The position numbers were made by a program, and so were the translations under genes. A model generated the notes under the pieces. The model had not been told where the DNA came from. It worked only from the letters and a program-made list of their open reading frames with translations, and did not search any database. Of a stretch of DNA of 64,000 nucleotides, positions 23,808 through 33,039 are shown piece by piece. Origin of the DNA: Planctomycetota bacterium (lineage in GTDB: Bacteria > Planctomycetota > UBA1135 > UBA2386); NCBI GenBank assembly GCA_025459175.1, contig JALORC010000003.1:60416-124415 (forward strand), given 5' to 3'. Numbering within the stretch: the first letter of the stretch is position 1; every line of letters begins with the position of its first letter.

Positions 23808-25961
23808 TCAGCGGAACTCGAGCCAGGTGAAGCCGCGCGCCGGGACCACCACCGGCACCCGCGCCCGCTGCCGCCCGTCCAGTGGCACCACCACCGCCTT
23901 GGCGTCGGGCCCGGTCACCGTTGCCTGCCCCACCAGACCGGTCAGGGCGAGGTCCAGGTCGAGCCCGCGCTGCACCGGCTCACCGAGCGGGTTCCAGGCC
24001 ACCAGCAGCGCCGGGATCGGCCCGCGGGGATCGACGTGCAACAACCAGTCGAGGTCGCGGCCGCAGGCCCGCCGGCCGTGCACGACGTCGGCCTCGAGGA
24101 TGCCGCGCCGGGCCTTGAACCAGCCGACCCAGTGCTGCACCAGCGCGCGGGTGGCGTCGGTGTCGTAGAGCCGCGGCCCGCGCCAGCACGCCTGCACCCC
24201 GGCCCCGAGCAGGTTGGCGAAGCGAGCCGCGTAGTGGTCGCGATGCGCATCGAGCGGCTCGATGGTCGCCGCCGGACCACCGCCGTGGTACTCGCTGAGC
24301 GGCACGAACATCCAGCCCATCGTCGGCGTCTTGTTCCAGGTGCCGTCGAACACGTTCTGGCGCTCGATCAGCAGCTGGTCCTCGCGCGGCAGCGACCAGT
24401 TGGTCTCGCGATAGCCCATGCCGGTCTTGTTGGCACCGCTGAGGAAGTACCAGTCGGGCACGTTGAGGTAGATGCCCCGGCCGCGCGCCCACCGATAGAA
24501 GTCGCGGATCGTGGTCCACTGCGCCCACTGCGAATCGGCGAGCCCGCGGTGCCCCGGGTGCGCGGTCGACGCACAGACGTCGCCCGGATAGCTGCCGTCG
24601 TGCTCGAGCGCATCGAGCCCGGTGAACTCGTACAGCCGCCGCAGCTTCGCGAAGTAGCGCTGACCCCACGCGCTGCAGAGGCACGGCGAGTTGCCGAACG
24701 TGGCGAAGCCGCCCGGCGCGCCGGTCTGCGGGTTGACGACGTCGTTCTTCGCATCGATCGAACGGCTCGCCAGCAGCGAATAGCCGCCCAGCGCCACACC
24801 CTTCTCGTGCGCATGGTCGACGAGCTTCTTCAGCCGCTCGAGATTGGCATCGCTGTCGTCCTCGGCGTCGAAGCCGCTGCCGAACGTCATCAAGACCAGC
24901 TCGAACCCGACCGCCGCCGCCTGGTCGATGGCGGCGCGCACCGAGACATCGTCGGCCTGCCGCACGTGGAAGATCAGCGGGTTCTCGTGCACCCACGGCG
25001 CCAGGGTCCGATACATGCGCCGCCGCGCCATGCCGCGCCGCTCGCGATCGGTGCCGTCGAACACCAGTTCGTGCACACGGAACGACTGCCAGCCAGCGCC
25101 GGGCGCGAGCGTGACGCCGGGCCCGAGCCGCGGCGCGCAGCGCAGCAGGCACGGCGTGCGCCGTTCGTAGTGGACCTGGGTCGGGTACTGCGGATCGATC
25201 TCGAAATGCACCGACGGGTTGTCGGCCGTGGCTTCCATCGCGCCGCCGAACGCGTAGTCGGTCTCGACGTGCAGCGCGCGCAGATCGCGATGGCCGACAT
25301 CGGGGTCACCACCGACCGTCGAGCCGGTCTCGGTCAGCGCCAGCCGTTCGGCAGCGAACGCATCGAGCTGCAGCGGCCGTTCGCCGGTGTTGCGCAGCTC
25401 GAGCCGCTTGCTCAGCAACGGCAAGCCGTCGTAGAGCTCGTAGACGATCGTCGCCACGATGGCCGGCCCACCGGCGGGCGCCTCGAAGTCCAGCGCCAGC
25501 GCGACCCCGGCCGGCGGCCAGGCCGCAGCGCGCGACATCCACGCACGCCGCGGCGACCACGCCATCGGTGCCTCGATCGGCTGCTGGCGATGCCCGGTGC
25601 AGACGAACGCCTGTGGATCGCGCTGCAGTTCGGCCTCCGCCTCGACGCCGAGGAAGTTGCGCACCCGCTGCCCGATCAGGCCGCCGATCGCGAACTCTCG
25701 GCCGTCGATCGTCACCGTCGCCTCCGGCTCGACCGCGCGCAGCAGCGCCCGCCCGCTCATCAGGTCGTCGAACGCGACCGTCGCCGCCCCGGGCTGCAAC
25801 CGGATCCGCCGCGCGATCAGGCCGTTGGTCAGCGTCACCGCGCTGCCGTCGGCCGCCACGTCGATGCGGGCCCGGTAGGAACCGGCGTCGACCAACCAGT
25901 CCGGACCCTGCGCCGATGCGCACGCGAACGGGAACAGCACGGCGAGCGCACGAGCGAACAT
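23808..25961 (-). CDS. Exported glycoside-hydrolase-like protein (alpha-galactosidase-like)
   Basis: 717 residues with a signal peptide (ACASAQ). The N-terminal 280 residues are a beta-sandwich of the type that precedes the barrel in GH36-like enzymes (VTLTNGLIARRIRL, then an aromatic-rich region). The following (beta/alpha)8-like part contains MTFGSGFDAEDD, GVALGGYSLLAS and GLDALEHDGSYPGDVCAS, the last likely holding a catalytic aspartate, and YLNVPDWYFLSGANKTGMGY. The C-terminus is a small beta domain. It probably removes sugar residues from a polysaccharide outside the cytoplasm. Start ATG 25961 matches the signal peptide. Confidence 0.7.
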   Translation of the reverse strand: MFARALAVLFPFACASAQGPDWLVDAGSYRARIDVAADGSAVTLTNGLIARRIRLQPGAATVAFDDLMSGRALLRAVEPEATVTIDGREFAIGGLIGQRVRNFLGVEAEAELQRDPQAFVCTGHRQQPIEAPMAWSPRRAWMSRAAAWPPAGVALALDFEAPAGGPAIVATIVYELYDGLPLLSKRLELRNTGERPLQLDAFAAERLALTETGSTVGGDPDVGHRDLRALHVETDYAFGGAMEATADNPSVHFEIDPQYPTQVHYERRTPCLLRCAPRLGPGVTLAPGAGWQSFRVHELVFDGTDRERRGMARRRMYRTLAPWVHENPLIFHVRQADDVSVRAAIDQAAAVGFELVLMTFGSGFDAEDDSDANLERLKKLVDHAHEKGVALGGYSLLASRSIDAKNDVVNPQTGAPGGFATFGNSPCLCSAWGQRYFAKLRRLYEFTGLDALEHDGSYPGDVCASTAHPGHRGLADSQWAQWTTIRDFYRWARGRGIYLNVPDWYFLSGANKTGMGYRETNWSLPREDQLLIERQNVFDGTWNKTPTMGWMFVPLSEYHGGGPAATIEPLDAHRDHYAARFANLLGAGVQACWRGPRLYDTDATRALVQHWVGWFKARRGILEADVVHGRRACGRDLDWLLHVDPRGPIPALLVAWNPLGEPVQRGLDLDLALTGLVGQATVTGPDAKAVVVPLDGRQRARVPVVVPARGFTWLEFR

Positions 25962-26046
25962 CGCCGCACCATAACCGCGGTGGCTCCGGCTCGACCCACG
26001 GTGCGCGGCTGGACACCCGGTCGCGACTCTGGCCCAATGGCCCGCG

Positions 26047-27414
26047 ATGGACGCCGACGCCACGATCCGCTCGCTGCGCGAAGCCCTGCAGCACAGTCCC
26101 GGGAACACGCCGCTGCGCCGCCTGCTCGCCGACACGTTGTTCGCCTACGGCCACTACGCCGATGCCGAGCAGGAACTGCTGCAGCTGCTGCGCGCCGAGC
26201 CCAAGGACGAGCCCGCCGGATTGCTGCTCGCGCGCACCTACCGGGCGCAGGGCAAGCACAGCCCGGCCGCGATCGTGCTCGAACAACTGGTGACGCGCGG
26301 CAGCCACAAGGCCCGCATCGAGCTCGCCCGCGTGCTGCTCGCCGAGGGCGACCTCGACGGCGCGCGCCGCCACTACCGCGCCGGCGTCGAAGCGGATCCG
26401 AGCCTGCACGACGCCGACCTCGGCGACCGGCTCGGGGTCGAGCTGCAGGCGGCGGGGCCCGCGGGGGCGGCGTTCGACGACCAGTCCGGCGACGACCGCC
26501 CCGACGCGGGCAGCGGCGCGGCGCCCGGCGACCCCAGCAATGACCTCGGCCTGCGGCCGATCCGCAGCGACGTGAAGTTCGTGCACGTCGGCGGCCTCGC
26601 GCAGCTGAAGGACGAGATCCGCAAGAAGATCGTGCTGCCGCTGCAGCGGCCCGATCTCTACAAGGCGTACGGGAAGAAGACCGGCGGCGGCATCCTGATG
26701 TACGGCCCGCCCGGCTGCGGCAAGACGTTCCTCGCCAAGGCGACCGCGGGCGAGATCGATGCCAACTTCCTGAACATCGGCATCCACGACGTGCTCGACA
26801 TGTGGGTCGGCAAGAGCGAGCGCAACCTGCATGCGGTGTTCACGACCGCGCGTCGACACAAGCCGTGTGTGCTGTTCTTCGACGAGGTCGACGCGCTCGG
26901 CGCCGCGCGCAGTGACATGAAGCACGGTGCCGGCCGGCAGACGATCAACCAGTTCCTGGCCGAGCTCGACGGCATGGGCACCGACAACGACGGGCTGCTG
27001 GTGCTGGCCGCGACCAACGCGCCGTGGCACATGGACAGCGCGTTCCGGCGCCCGGGCCGCTTCGACCGCGTGATCTTCGTGCCGCCGCCCGACGAGGAAG
27101 CGCGCGCCGACATCCTGCGGCTGCTGCTGGCCGGCAAGCCGCAGGAGGCGATCGACCACCACGCGATCGCGAAGAAGACCGACCGCTTCTCGGGCGCCGA
27201 CCTGAAAGCGCTGGTCGATCGCGCGATCGAGCAGAAGCTCGACGCGGCGATGGCGAGCGGCGTGCCCGAACCGCTGCGCACGAAGGACCTGCTGGCCGCC
27301 GCCAAGGTGCAGCGCCCCACCACCGCCGAGTGGTTCGCGACGGCGAAGAACTACGTGCTCTACGCCAACGACGCCGGCCTCTACGACGACCTGAAGGGTT
27401 ACCTTAAGCTGTAG
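26047..27414 (+). CDS. TPR-containing AAA+ ATPase
   Basis: 455 residues. Residues about 1-130 are tetratricopeptide-like repeats (LADTLFAYGHYADAEQELLQ, ARTYRAQGKHSPAAIVLEQL, ARVLLAEGDLDGARRHYRAG), a linker rich in D, G and A follows, then one AAA domain of the classic clade: Walker A GPPGCGKT (220-227), Walker B VLFFDEVD (275-282), sensor-1 AATNAPW and the arginine-finger region FRRPGRFDRV. It probably remodels or unfolds a partner bound by the TPR part. Divergent from the glycosidase gene. Confidence 0.85.
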   Translation: MDADATIRSLREALQHSPGNTPLRRLLADTLFAYGHYADAEQELLQLLRAEPKDEPAGLLLARTYRAQGKHSPAAIVLEQLVTRGSHKARIELARVLLAEGDLDGARRHYRAGVEADPSLHDADLGDRLGVELQAAGPAGAAFDDQSGDDRPDAGSGAAPGDPSNDLGLRPIRSDVKFVHVGGLAQLKDEIRKKIVLPLQRPDLYKAYGKKTGGGILMYGPPGCGKTFLAKATAGEIDANFLNIGIHDVLDMWVGKSERNLHAVFTTARRHKPCVLFFDEVDALGAARSDMKHGAGRQTINQFLAELDGMGTDNDGLLVLAATNAPWHMDSAFRRPGRFDRVIFVPPPDEEARADILRLLLAGKPQEAIDHHAIAKKTDRFSGADLKALVDRAIEQKLDAAMASGVPEPLRTKDLLAAAKVQRPTTAEWFATAKNYVLYANDAGLYDDLKGYLKL

Positions 27415-27424
27415 CGGGTGGCGC

Positions 27425-28786
27425 TCACGGCAGCGACAGCAGCTGCTGCACGCGCGCGAGCACGCCGTTCTGCGCGGCCTGGGCGTGCAGCTCGACATGC
27501 CCGGTCGCGAACGCGGTCGCGGTCTCGGGTCCGAACAGCGGCAGCGCCAACGCGCTGGCGACCGTGACGACACCGTCGCTCTGCGCGCCGAGGTCGCCGT
27601 AGAGCACGTGATAGCGGGTCGGGTTGTCGACGTAGTTGGCGTTCAACGACATCGTCACCGCATCGGGGCGGAAGCTGAGGTCGATCGCCGCCTGCAGCCG
27701 GAACTGCTCCGGCGCCGGGATCCGCGGCAGGATGGTCGCCACCAGCGCGCTGCCGAGATCGGAGCCGGCGCTCGGCACGCCGAGCAGCAGCAGGTTCCGG
27801 ACCGCGCCACCGAGCGGCTCGTCGCCGGCGACGAAGCCCGGACGCGCCGGATCGACCGCCGAGCGCTCCAGCAGGTAACGCGCCACCAGGCCACCGAGGC
27901 TGTGGCCGACGACCGAACAGCCCCAACCCGGCTCGCGCCGCGCCTGGATCTCGTCGTAGAGCCAGTTGGCGTTGCTGGCGACACCGCTCGCGGACGGATA
28001 GGCGAGCAACACCACGTTCTTCCACTGCGGGCCGAGGCCGGCGACCAGGTCGTCGGGGCCGAGGAAGTCGAGCGGCGAGCCGATCAGGCCGTGCACGATC
28101 AGCAGGTTCTCGTCGGCGCCGGAGCTCCAGAACGACTGCAGGCTGCCGCGGCCGATGACGGCGGCGTCGCTGCCCCCCGCGATGGTGATCGCGATGCCGC
28201 CGAGGTTCTCGGTGGCCACCGGGGTGGCCGGGTCCACCAACGTGGGCAGCTGCGTGAACAGGCGATGCAGGCCACCGTTCCACGCGACGACCTCACCGAG
28301 CTCGGTGGTCGCGGCACTGACGAGGCCTTGGGCGGTGTCGAGCTGGCTGTCGCCGAGCAAGGCCCACGGTGCACCCTGCCGGTCGCGACGAAAGCAGGCG
28401 AGGCCTTCGCCGCCGAGATCCTCGAACAGCGTCTTGCCGATCGGCACCGCGATGCGCAGCGGCAACGCCGGGCGCAACGAAGCCGGTTCGAAGCGGTAGA
28501 CCGGGAACAGGCTGACCAGGTCGCTCGTCGGTTCGGCCTGGATGCGGAACCGGGTCGGCGCCGCCACGGCGCCGGGCGGCACCGTCAGCGACGCGCCGGG
28601 TTGAGGCCCGAGGTCGAGCACCAGCGTGCCGCCCTCGGGCCCGATGATCGCTTCCCCGGGCAGCAGCACGTCGGGCCCTGGGGCGCCGCCCCCGCCGCAA
28701 GCCGCCAGCGAAGCGACGAGCAACGATCGACACCACCCATGCCGACGCGCTCGCGTCGGTGGCACCGCCCGGAACGGAACAGCCAT
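27425..28786 (-). CDS. Lipase-like alpha/beta hydrolase lipoprotein
   Basis: 453 residues. The signal peptide ends in SLAAC, a lipobox. A ZU5-like beta domain follows (GEAIIGPEGGTLVLDLGPQ, then LTVPPGAVAAPTRFRIQ), then an alpha/beta hydrolase fold with oxyanion region LLIVHGLIGSP and the nucleophile motif SVVGHSLGGLVARYLL. The end contains GVVTVASALA and a late histidine (TGHVELHAQ). It is probably a membrane-anchored carboxylesterase or lipase. Tail-to-tail with the AAA gene (10-bp gap). Confidence 0.75.
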   Translation of the reverse strand: MAVPFRAVPPTRARRHGWCRSLLVASLAACGGGGAPGPDVLLPGEAIIGPEGGTLVLDLGPQPGASLTVPPGAVAAPTRFRIQAEPTSDLVSLFPVYRFEPASLRPALPLRIAVPIGKTLFEDLGGEGLACFRRDRQGAPWALLGDSQLDTAQGLVSAATTELGEVVAWNGGLHRLFTQLPTLVDPATPVATENLGGIAITIAGGSDAAVIGRGSLQSFWSSGADENLLIVHGLIGSPLDFLGPDDLVAGLGPQWKNVVLLAYPSASGVASNANWLYDEIQARREPGWGCSVVGHSLGGLVARYLLERSAVDPARPGFVAGDEPLGGAVRNLLLLGVPSAGSDLGSALVATILPRIPAPEQFRLQAAIDLSFRPDAVTMSLNANYVDNPTRYHVLYGDLGAQSDGVVTVASALALPLFGPETATAFATGHVELHAQAAQNGVLARVQQLLSLP

Positions 28787-28847
28787 CGAGGATGCGGCGC
28801 CAGCGAGCGCCGCGCGGGCAGGATACCTCGCGCCCGCGGCGGCGGCA

Positions 28848-28878
28848 TCCCGTTCGTGTCGCGTCGCTGCGAACGGGA
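28848..28878. terminator. Hairpin after the exported 317-residue protein gene (no T-run)
   Basis: tcccgttcg and cgaacggga are perfect 9-bp arms with a 13-base loop. It lies about 50 bp downstream of the stop of the gene at 28929-29882 on the minus strand, and just upstream of the lipase-like gene. There is no T-run, so it is only a terminator candidate. Confidence 0.35.
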
Positions 28879-28928
28879 ACACGGCGGAGCGAACGATGTC
28901 TGTGCAGGTCGCCCGCTCCGGTCGAGAC

Positions 28929-29882
28929 TCACTGCAGCTGGATGCGGTGCGCGTCCGAACCCTGCAGGAAGCCGTTGCGCGCCGCGTTCGACAGGAAGCA
29001 ACCCTGCAGCACCAGCGTGGTGCCGGCGTTGCCCGGCGGCACGAAGAAGCTCCACTGGCCCGCCGCCGTCGTGTTCACACCGACCTGCACGATCACGAAG
29101 CCACTGCCCATGTGGAAGCCCGGCAGCGGCCCCACCGGCGCGCTGCTGCCGGTCGGGAAGATGTTGGCGGCCAGCAACCACACTTCCCCGGTCGAGACCC
29201 CGGAACGCTGCGCGACCTCGACCGACAGGGTGGTGAACGGGCTGGCCTGCTTGACGTCGGGCAAAACGGACGGCGTGCCGTTGACCGCGGTGCGCAGCTC
29301 GACGTGCTCCGCGGTGCCCTGCAGAGTCGCCGGCGACACCGGAGTGAACACCGCGAAGTAGTCGTTGTTGGGGTCGGTGTTGCCCGAGAAGGAGGTCGTG
29401 CTGGTGTTGCGGAACGTCGACAGGAAGACGTGCGTCGCCCCGGCCGGGACCTGCACCAGCGCACCGTTGCTCCAGCCGGTGCGGCCGACGATGAAGTCCT
29501 GCGGGATGTCGGTCGACAGCGCACCGCTGCTGGTGTTCCCACTGACGTAGTTCGGGCCAGCGACGATCGCGTTCGGCACCCGGCTCACCTGCCCGGTGGC
29601 ATTGGCCAGCAGCGTCGGGGTGCTGCTGAACACGGCGATCAGGTTGCGTTCGGTGTCGGGGCTGCCGCTCTGCGAGAAGCCGCCGGTGGTCGTGATCCGC
29701 ACCCACTGGCCGACGCTGACGCCGAGCGCGCTGATCGGCACCGCCGGAGCCGGCAACGCCGACGCATCGTTGTTGATGCGCAGGTAGGTAGCGCGCGGAT
29801 TGACCGGGATCTGGACCTGGGCCGGGGCCAGGGAGAGCAGGGAGAGGGGGAGGAGGAACAGAGCGAGGTTGGAAGTGTGCAT
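28929..29882 (-). CDS. Exported protein of unknown function
   Basis: 317 residues with a signal peptide (LSLAPAQ). The mature protein is beta-rich with many N, T, S and G residues, and shows a mirrored pattern of two halves, including GRTGWSNGALVQVPAGATHV and GNTDPNNDYFAVFTP. This looks like a carbohydrate-binding or PA14/jelly-roll-type fold, but no family is recognised with certainty. The C-terminal TTLVLQGCFLSNAARNGFLQ resembles ends of other exported planctomycete proteins. No ribosome binding site clearly seen. Confidence 0.65.
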   Translation of the reverse strand: MHTSNLALFLLPLSLLSLAPAQVQIPVNPRATYLRINNDASALPAPAVPISALGVSVGQWVRITTTGGFSQSGSPDTERNLIAVFSSTPTLLANATGQVSRVPNAIVAGPNYVSGNTSSGALSTDIPQDFIVGRTGWSNGALVQVPAGATHVFLSTFRNTSTTSFSGNTDPNNDYFAVFTPVSPATLQGTAEHVELRTAVNGTPSVLPDVKQASPFTTLSVEVAQRSGVSTGEVWLLAANIFPTGSSAPVGPLPGFHMGSGFVIVQVGVNTTAAGQWSFFVPPGNAGTTLVLQGCFLSNAARNGFLQGSDAHRIQLQ

Positions 29883-30032
29883 GACTGCCAGGGCAATCAC
29901 CACCCTGGCGCCGGCGTGACGCGCATTCGTCACGAACTGCGCCAGCCGGTGCCACCGGGGGAATCCGAGCCGATCCGCCGACCGCCGCAGACGGTCCTTG
30001 GCACTGCGACTGCCAGCGGCAACCATGCCGCG

Positions 30033-32402
30033 ATGCCATTGCCGAACCAGACCACCAGCCCGGGCCGTGGCGTCGACTGGGGGATCTTCGTCCTGTCGCT
30101 GTCGATCCTCGTGCTGCAGATCGGCCTGACCCGGCTGATGTCGGTGGTGCTGTGGTACCACTTCGCCTTCGTCGCCATCTCGCTGGCGATGCTCGGCCTG
30201 GCCCTGGCCGGCGTCGCGCTCTACCTGCTGCCGCGCCTGCTCGCCGCGACCCCGCGCCTGCTGCCGTGGTACTGCCGGGCCGGCGGCGTGTCGATGCTGC
30301 TGGCGCTGGTGTGGCTGCTGTTGGCCCCACCGACCGCGAGCGGCGGCAGCATGCTCAGCGGCGACATCGCCGTGCTCTACCTGGTCCTGCTGGTGCCGTT
30401 CACGTTCGCCGGCCTCGCCGTTTCGGCGACGCTCGCCTACCACGCACGGCACATCGGTCGCCTCTACGCCCGCGATCTGATCGGCGCCGGACTCGGCTGC
30501 ATCGTCGCCGTGCCGCTGCTCGATCTCGGTGGCGCACCGACGGCGATCCTCGCCGGCGCGGTGCTGCTGCTGCTCGGCGGCCCGCTGCTGGCCGGTGGCC
30601 GGGGCCGCTTCGTCGATGCGCTGCTGGTGTCGGCCGGGCTCGGTCTGTGCGGCTGGAACCTCGCCACCGGCGCCTTCGAACCGAAGGCCATGCACGGCGT
30701 CCCGGACGAGAACCCGGCCGCCGGCCAGACCCGCGACTACGCCGGCTGGAACTCGCACTCGCGCATCGTCGTGACGCGCGTGTCCGACTGGGCCAAGTCG
30801 ATCAACATCGACGGCCACGCCACCACCGGCATCTACCGCATGGACCGGCTGGCGACCCGCGCCGCGGTGCAGGAGCAGCTGCCGTGGATGCCGCTGCGCG
30901 CCGGCTCGATGCCGTACGTCGCGCTCGGCGAGCCGCCAAAGGTGCTGCTGATCGGCCCTGGCGGCGGCCTCGACCTGCTGAACGGCATCTACTTCGGCGC
31001 CGACGTCACCGCCGTCGAACTCAACGGCCTGATCCACGGGCTGATGAGCGACAGCCCGATCGGCACCTGGGCCGGCTCGGTCTATCGCGCGCCCGGGGTG
31101 CGCGTCGTGCACGACGAGGCCCGCAGCTGGGTGCGTCGCAGCGACCAGCGCTTCGACCTGATCCAGGCGTCGATGATCGACACCTGGGCGGCGACCGCCG
31201 GCGGCGCGTTCGCGCTGGCCGAGAACTCGCTCTACACCGTCGATGCGTTCCTCGACTACCACGCGCATCTCAGCGAGCGCGGCATCGTGCACTTCATGCG
31301 CTGGAACGAGGACCCACCGCGGCAGTCGCTGCGGCTGCTGGCGCTGATCGCCGAGGCGATGCGCCGCGTCGGCGACCCCGAACCGGAACGGCACGTGGTG
31401 GTGATCGAGGAGCCGCAGTTCCCGGATCCGGGGCCACCGATGGCCTCGGTGCTGTGGAGCCGCCGACCGTTCCCGGCCGAGGCGCTCGAGCGGCTGCGCA
31501 CATCCCTCGCCGAACGGCAGAAGATCGCGCCGGTGAAGGTGCTGTGCTGGCCCGGCGAGAGCCACGACAACGCGCTGTCGCGCTTCCTGCGCAGCCCCGA
31601 CCGCGACCGCTTCCTCGCCGAGTACCCGTACGAGGTCAGCGCCGTCACCGACGACCGGCCGTTCTTCTTCCACACGGTGCGGTTCGGCGACCTGATCACC
31701 AAGGGCCAGCAGGGCCTGGAGAACGAGGAAGCGGTCGCGGTGCTCGGCACCGTGCTGCTGACGGTGCTGGTGATCACGCTGCTCGCGTTCCTGCTGCCGA
31801 TGCTGTTCTCGCTGCGCGGCAGCGAGCACCGCGGTCGGGCCACCGTGCAGCTCGCGTACTTCTGCTGCCTCGGCATCGGCTTCATGCTGGTCGAGATCCC
31901 GATGCTGCAGCGGTTCAGCCTCTACGTCGGTCACCCGACCTGGACGCTGAGCACGGTGCTCGGTTCGCTGCTGCTCGGTGCCGGCTGCGGCGGCATGCGC
32001 ACCACGAACATCCGCGACGACGAGGTCCTCACGGCACTGCGCCGCACGCTGTGGTCGGTCCTGCTCGCCCTCGTCGTGCTGGCGGCGGCGAGCCCGTGGC
32101 TGCTGACCGTGACGCTGACCTGGCCGTTCCCGCTGCGGGTGCTGCTGACGGTCACCGTGCTGGCGCCGCTGGGCTGGCCGCTCGGTCAGGCGCTGCCACT
32201 CGGCATCAAGGCGCTGCACGCCAGCGGCTCGACGCTGGTGCCGTGGGCCTGGGGCCTCAACGGCGCCGCCTCGGTGCTGGCCTCGGTGCTCGCGGTGGCG
32301 ATCGGTATGCAGCTCGGCTTCACCGCCGCCCTCGGCGCCGGCTTCGCCTGCTATCTCGGTGCGCTGCTGCTGCATCGCCGGCTGGCAGCGGGCGCGGGCT
32401 GA
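30033..32402 (+). CDS. Polytopic membrane protein with central spermidine-synthase-like domain
   Basis: 789 residues. Residues about 15-210 form six or so membrane helices; the central 250 residues look like a spermidine-synthase/methyltransferase fold (VLLIGPGGGLDLLNGIYFGA, VTAVELNG, VRVVHDEARSWVRR, FDLIQASMIDTW); then six more helices to the end. The catalytic aspartate motif of true aminopropyltransferases (DxxDP) is replaced by SMIDTWAATAGG, so it may not make polyamines. It resembles fused MFS/spermidine-synthase proteins of unknown substrate. Confidence 0.8.
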   Translation: MPLPNQTTSPGRGVDWGIFVLSLSILVLQIGLTRLMSVVLWYHFAFVAISLAMLGLALAGVALYLLPRLLAATPRLLPWYCRAGGVSMLLALVWLLLAPPTASGGSMLSGDIAVLYLVLLVPFTFAGLAVSATLAYHARHIGRLYARDLIGAGLGCIVAVPLLDLGGAPTAILAGAVLLLLGGPLLAGGRGRFVDALLVSAGLGLCGWNLATGAFEPKAMHGVPDENPAAGQTRDYAGWNSHSRIVVTRVSDWAKSINIDGHATTGIYRMDRLATRAAVQEQLPWMPLRAGSMPYVALGEPPKVLLIGPGGGLDLLNGIYFGADVTAVELNGLIHGLMSDSPIGTWAGSVYRAPGVRVVHDEARSWVRRSDQRFDLIQASMIDTWAATAGGAFALAENSLYTVDAFLDYHAHLSERGIVHFMRWNEDPPRQSLRLLALIAEAMRRVGDPEPERHVVVIEEPQFPDPGPPMASVLWSRRPFPAEALERLRTSLAERQKIAPVKVLCWPGESHDNALSRFLRSPDRDRFLAEYPYEVSAVTDDRPFFFHTVRFGDLITKGQQGLENEEAVAVLGTVLLTVLVITLLAFLLPMLFSLRGSEHRGRATVQLAYFCCLGIGFMLVEIPMLQRFSLYVGHPTWTLSTVLGSLLLGAGCGGMRTTNIRDDEVLTALRRTLWSVLLALVVLAAASPWLLTVTLTWPFPLRVLLTVTVLAPLGWPLGQALPLGIKALHASGSTLVPWAWGLNGAASVLASVLAVAIGMQLGFTAALGAGFACYLGALLLHRRLAAGAG

Positions 32403-32409
32403 ACGCCTC

Positions 32410-32820
32410 TCAGCCGTCGGCGACCGACGTGTCATTGACCACGAACGGCAACACCTCGGAGCTCAGGATCGCGGGGCCGTCGATCACGACGCCCTGCGCA
32501 TGGAGCGGCAGCCCCCCCGGGAACGCCGTCGTCGGCAGTGCGAGCTGGAAGCCAGCCAGCGGATCGCCGACCCCGAAACCGAGCAGCACGTGATCGGTCA
32601 GCAGCGGCGGCAGCAGCACCAGGTAGTGCGTCAGCTGCGGCTGCAGCGCCACGATCACGGCGCCGAGATACGGCTGCTGCGCCGCATGGCTGATCTCGAA
32701 CGACACGCGGCCCACGGGGTAGCGCACCTCGAGTTCCAAACCTCCCCGCTCCGTGGTTTGCGCCGCCAACGGCGACGCCAGGGCAAGGAACAGAGCAAGG
32801 ACCAGACGATCGGGCTTCAT
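32410..32820 (-). CDS. Small exported protein of unknown function
   Basis: 136 residues with a signal peptide (LASPLAAQ). A strong AAGGAG six bases before ATG 32820 sets the start. The mature part is a beta-rich domain of about 110 residues with the pattern GLELEVRYPVGRVSFEI and VVIDGPAILSSEVLPFVV; no family recognised. Tail-to-tail with the spermidine-synthase-like gene (7 bp), and divergent from the DUF1501 operon. Confidence 0.65.
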   Translation of the reverse strand: MKPDRLVLALFLALASPLAAQTTERGGLELEVRYPVGRVSFEISHAAQQPYLGAVIVALQPQLTHYLVLLPPLLTDHVLLGFGVGDPLAGFQLALPTTAFPGGLPLHAQGVVIDGPAILSSEVLPFVVNDTSVADG

Positions 32821-33039
32821 GGCAATCTCCTTCGAGCTCCTGGGGTCTTCCGAAGCTGGCTGTGCCGTCATGTAGCTCCCGAATGCGCGCCGGTATCGCG
32901 CCCGAACCACGGATTCCGGCCGATCCGCGGCCCCGCCACGGACGCGCCCACCCGCAACGCGGCGACAGGAATGTCACCGGGCCTACCGCCCTGTCACGCC
33001 GGCGACCGCCTACCATCGCGCACCTCGTCCCCGGCCACC

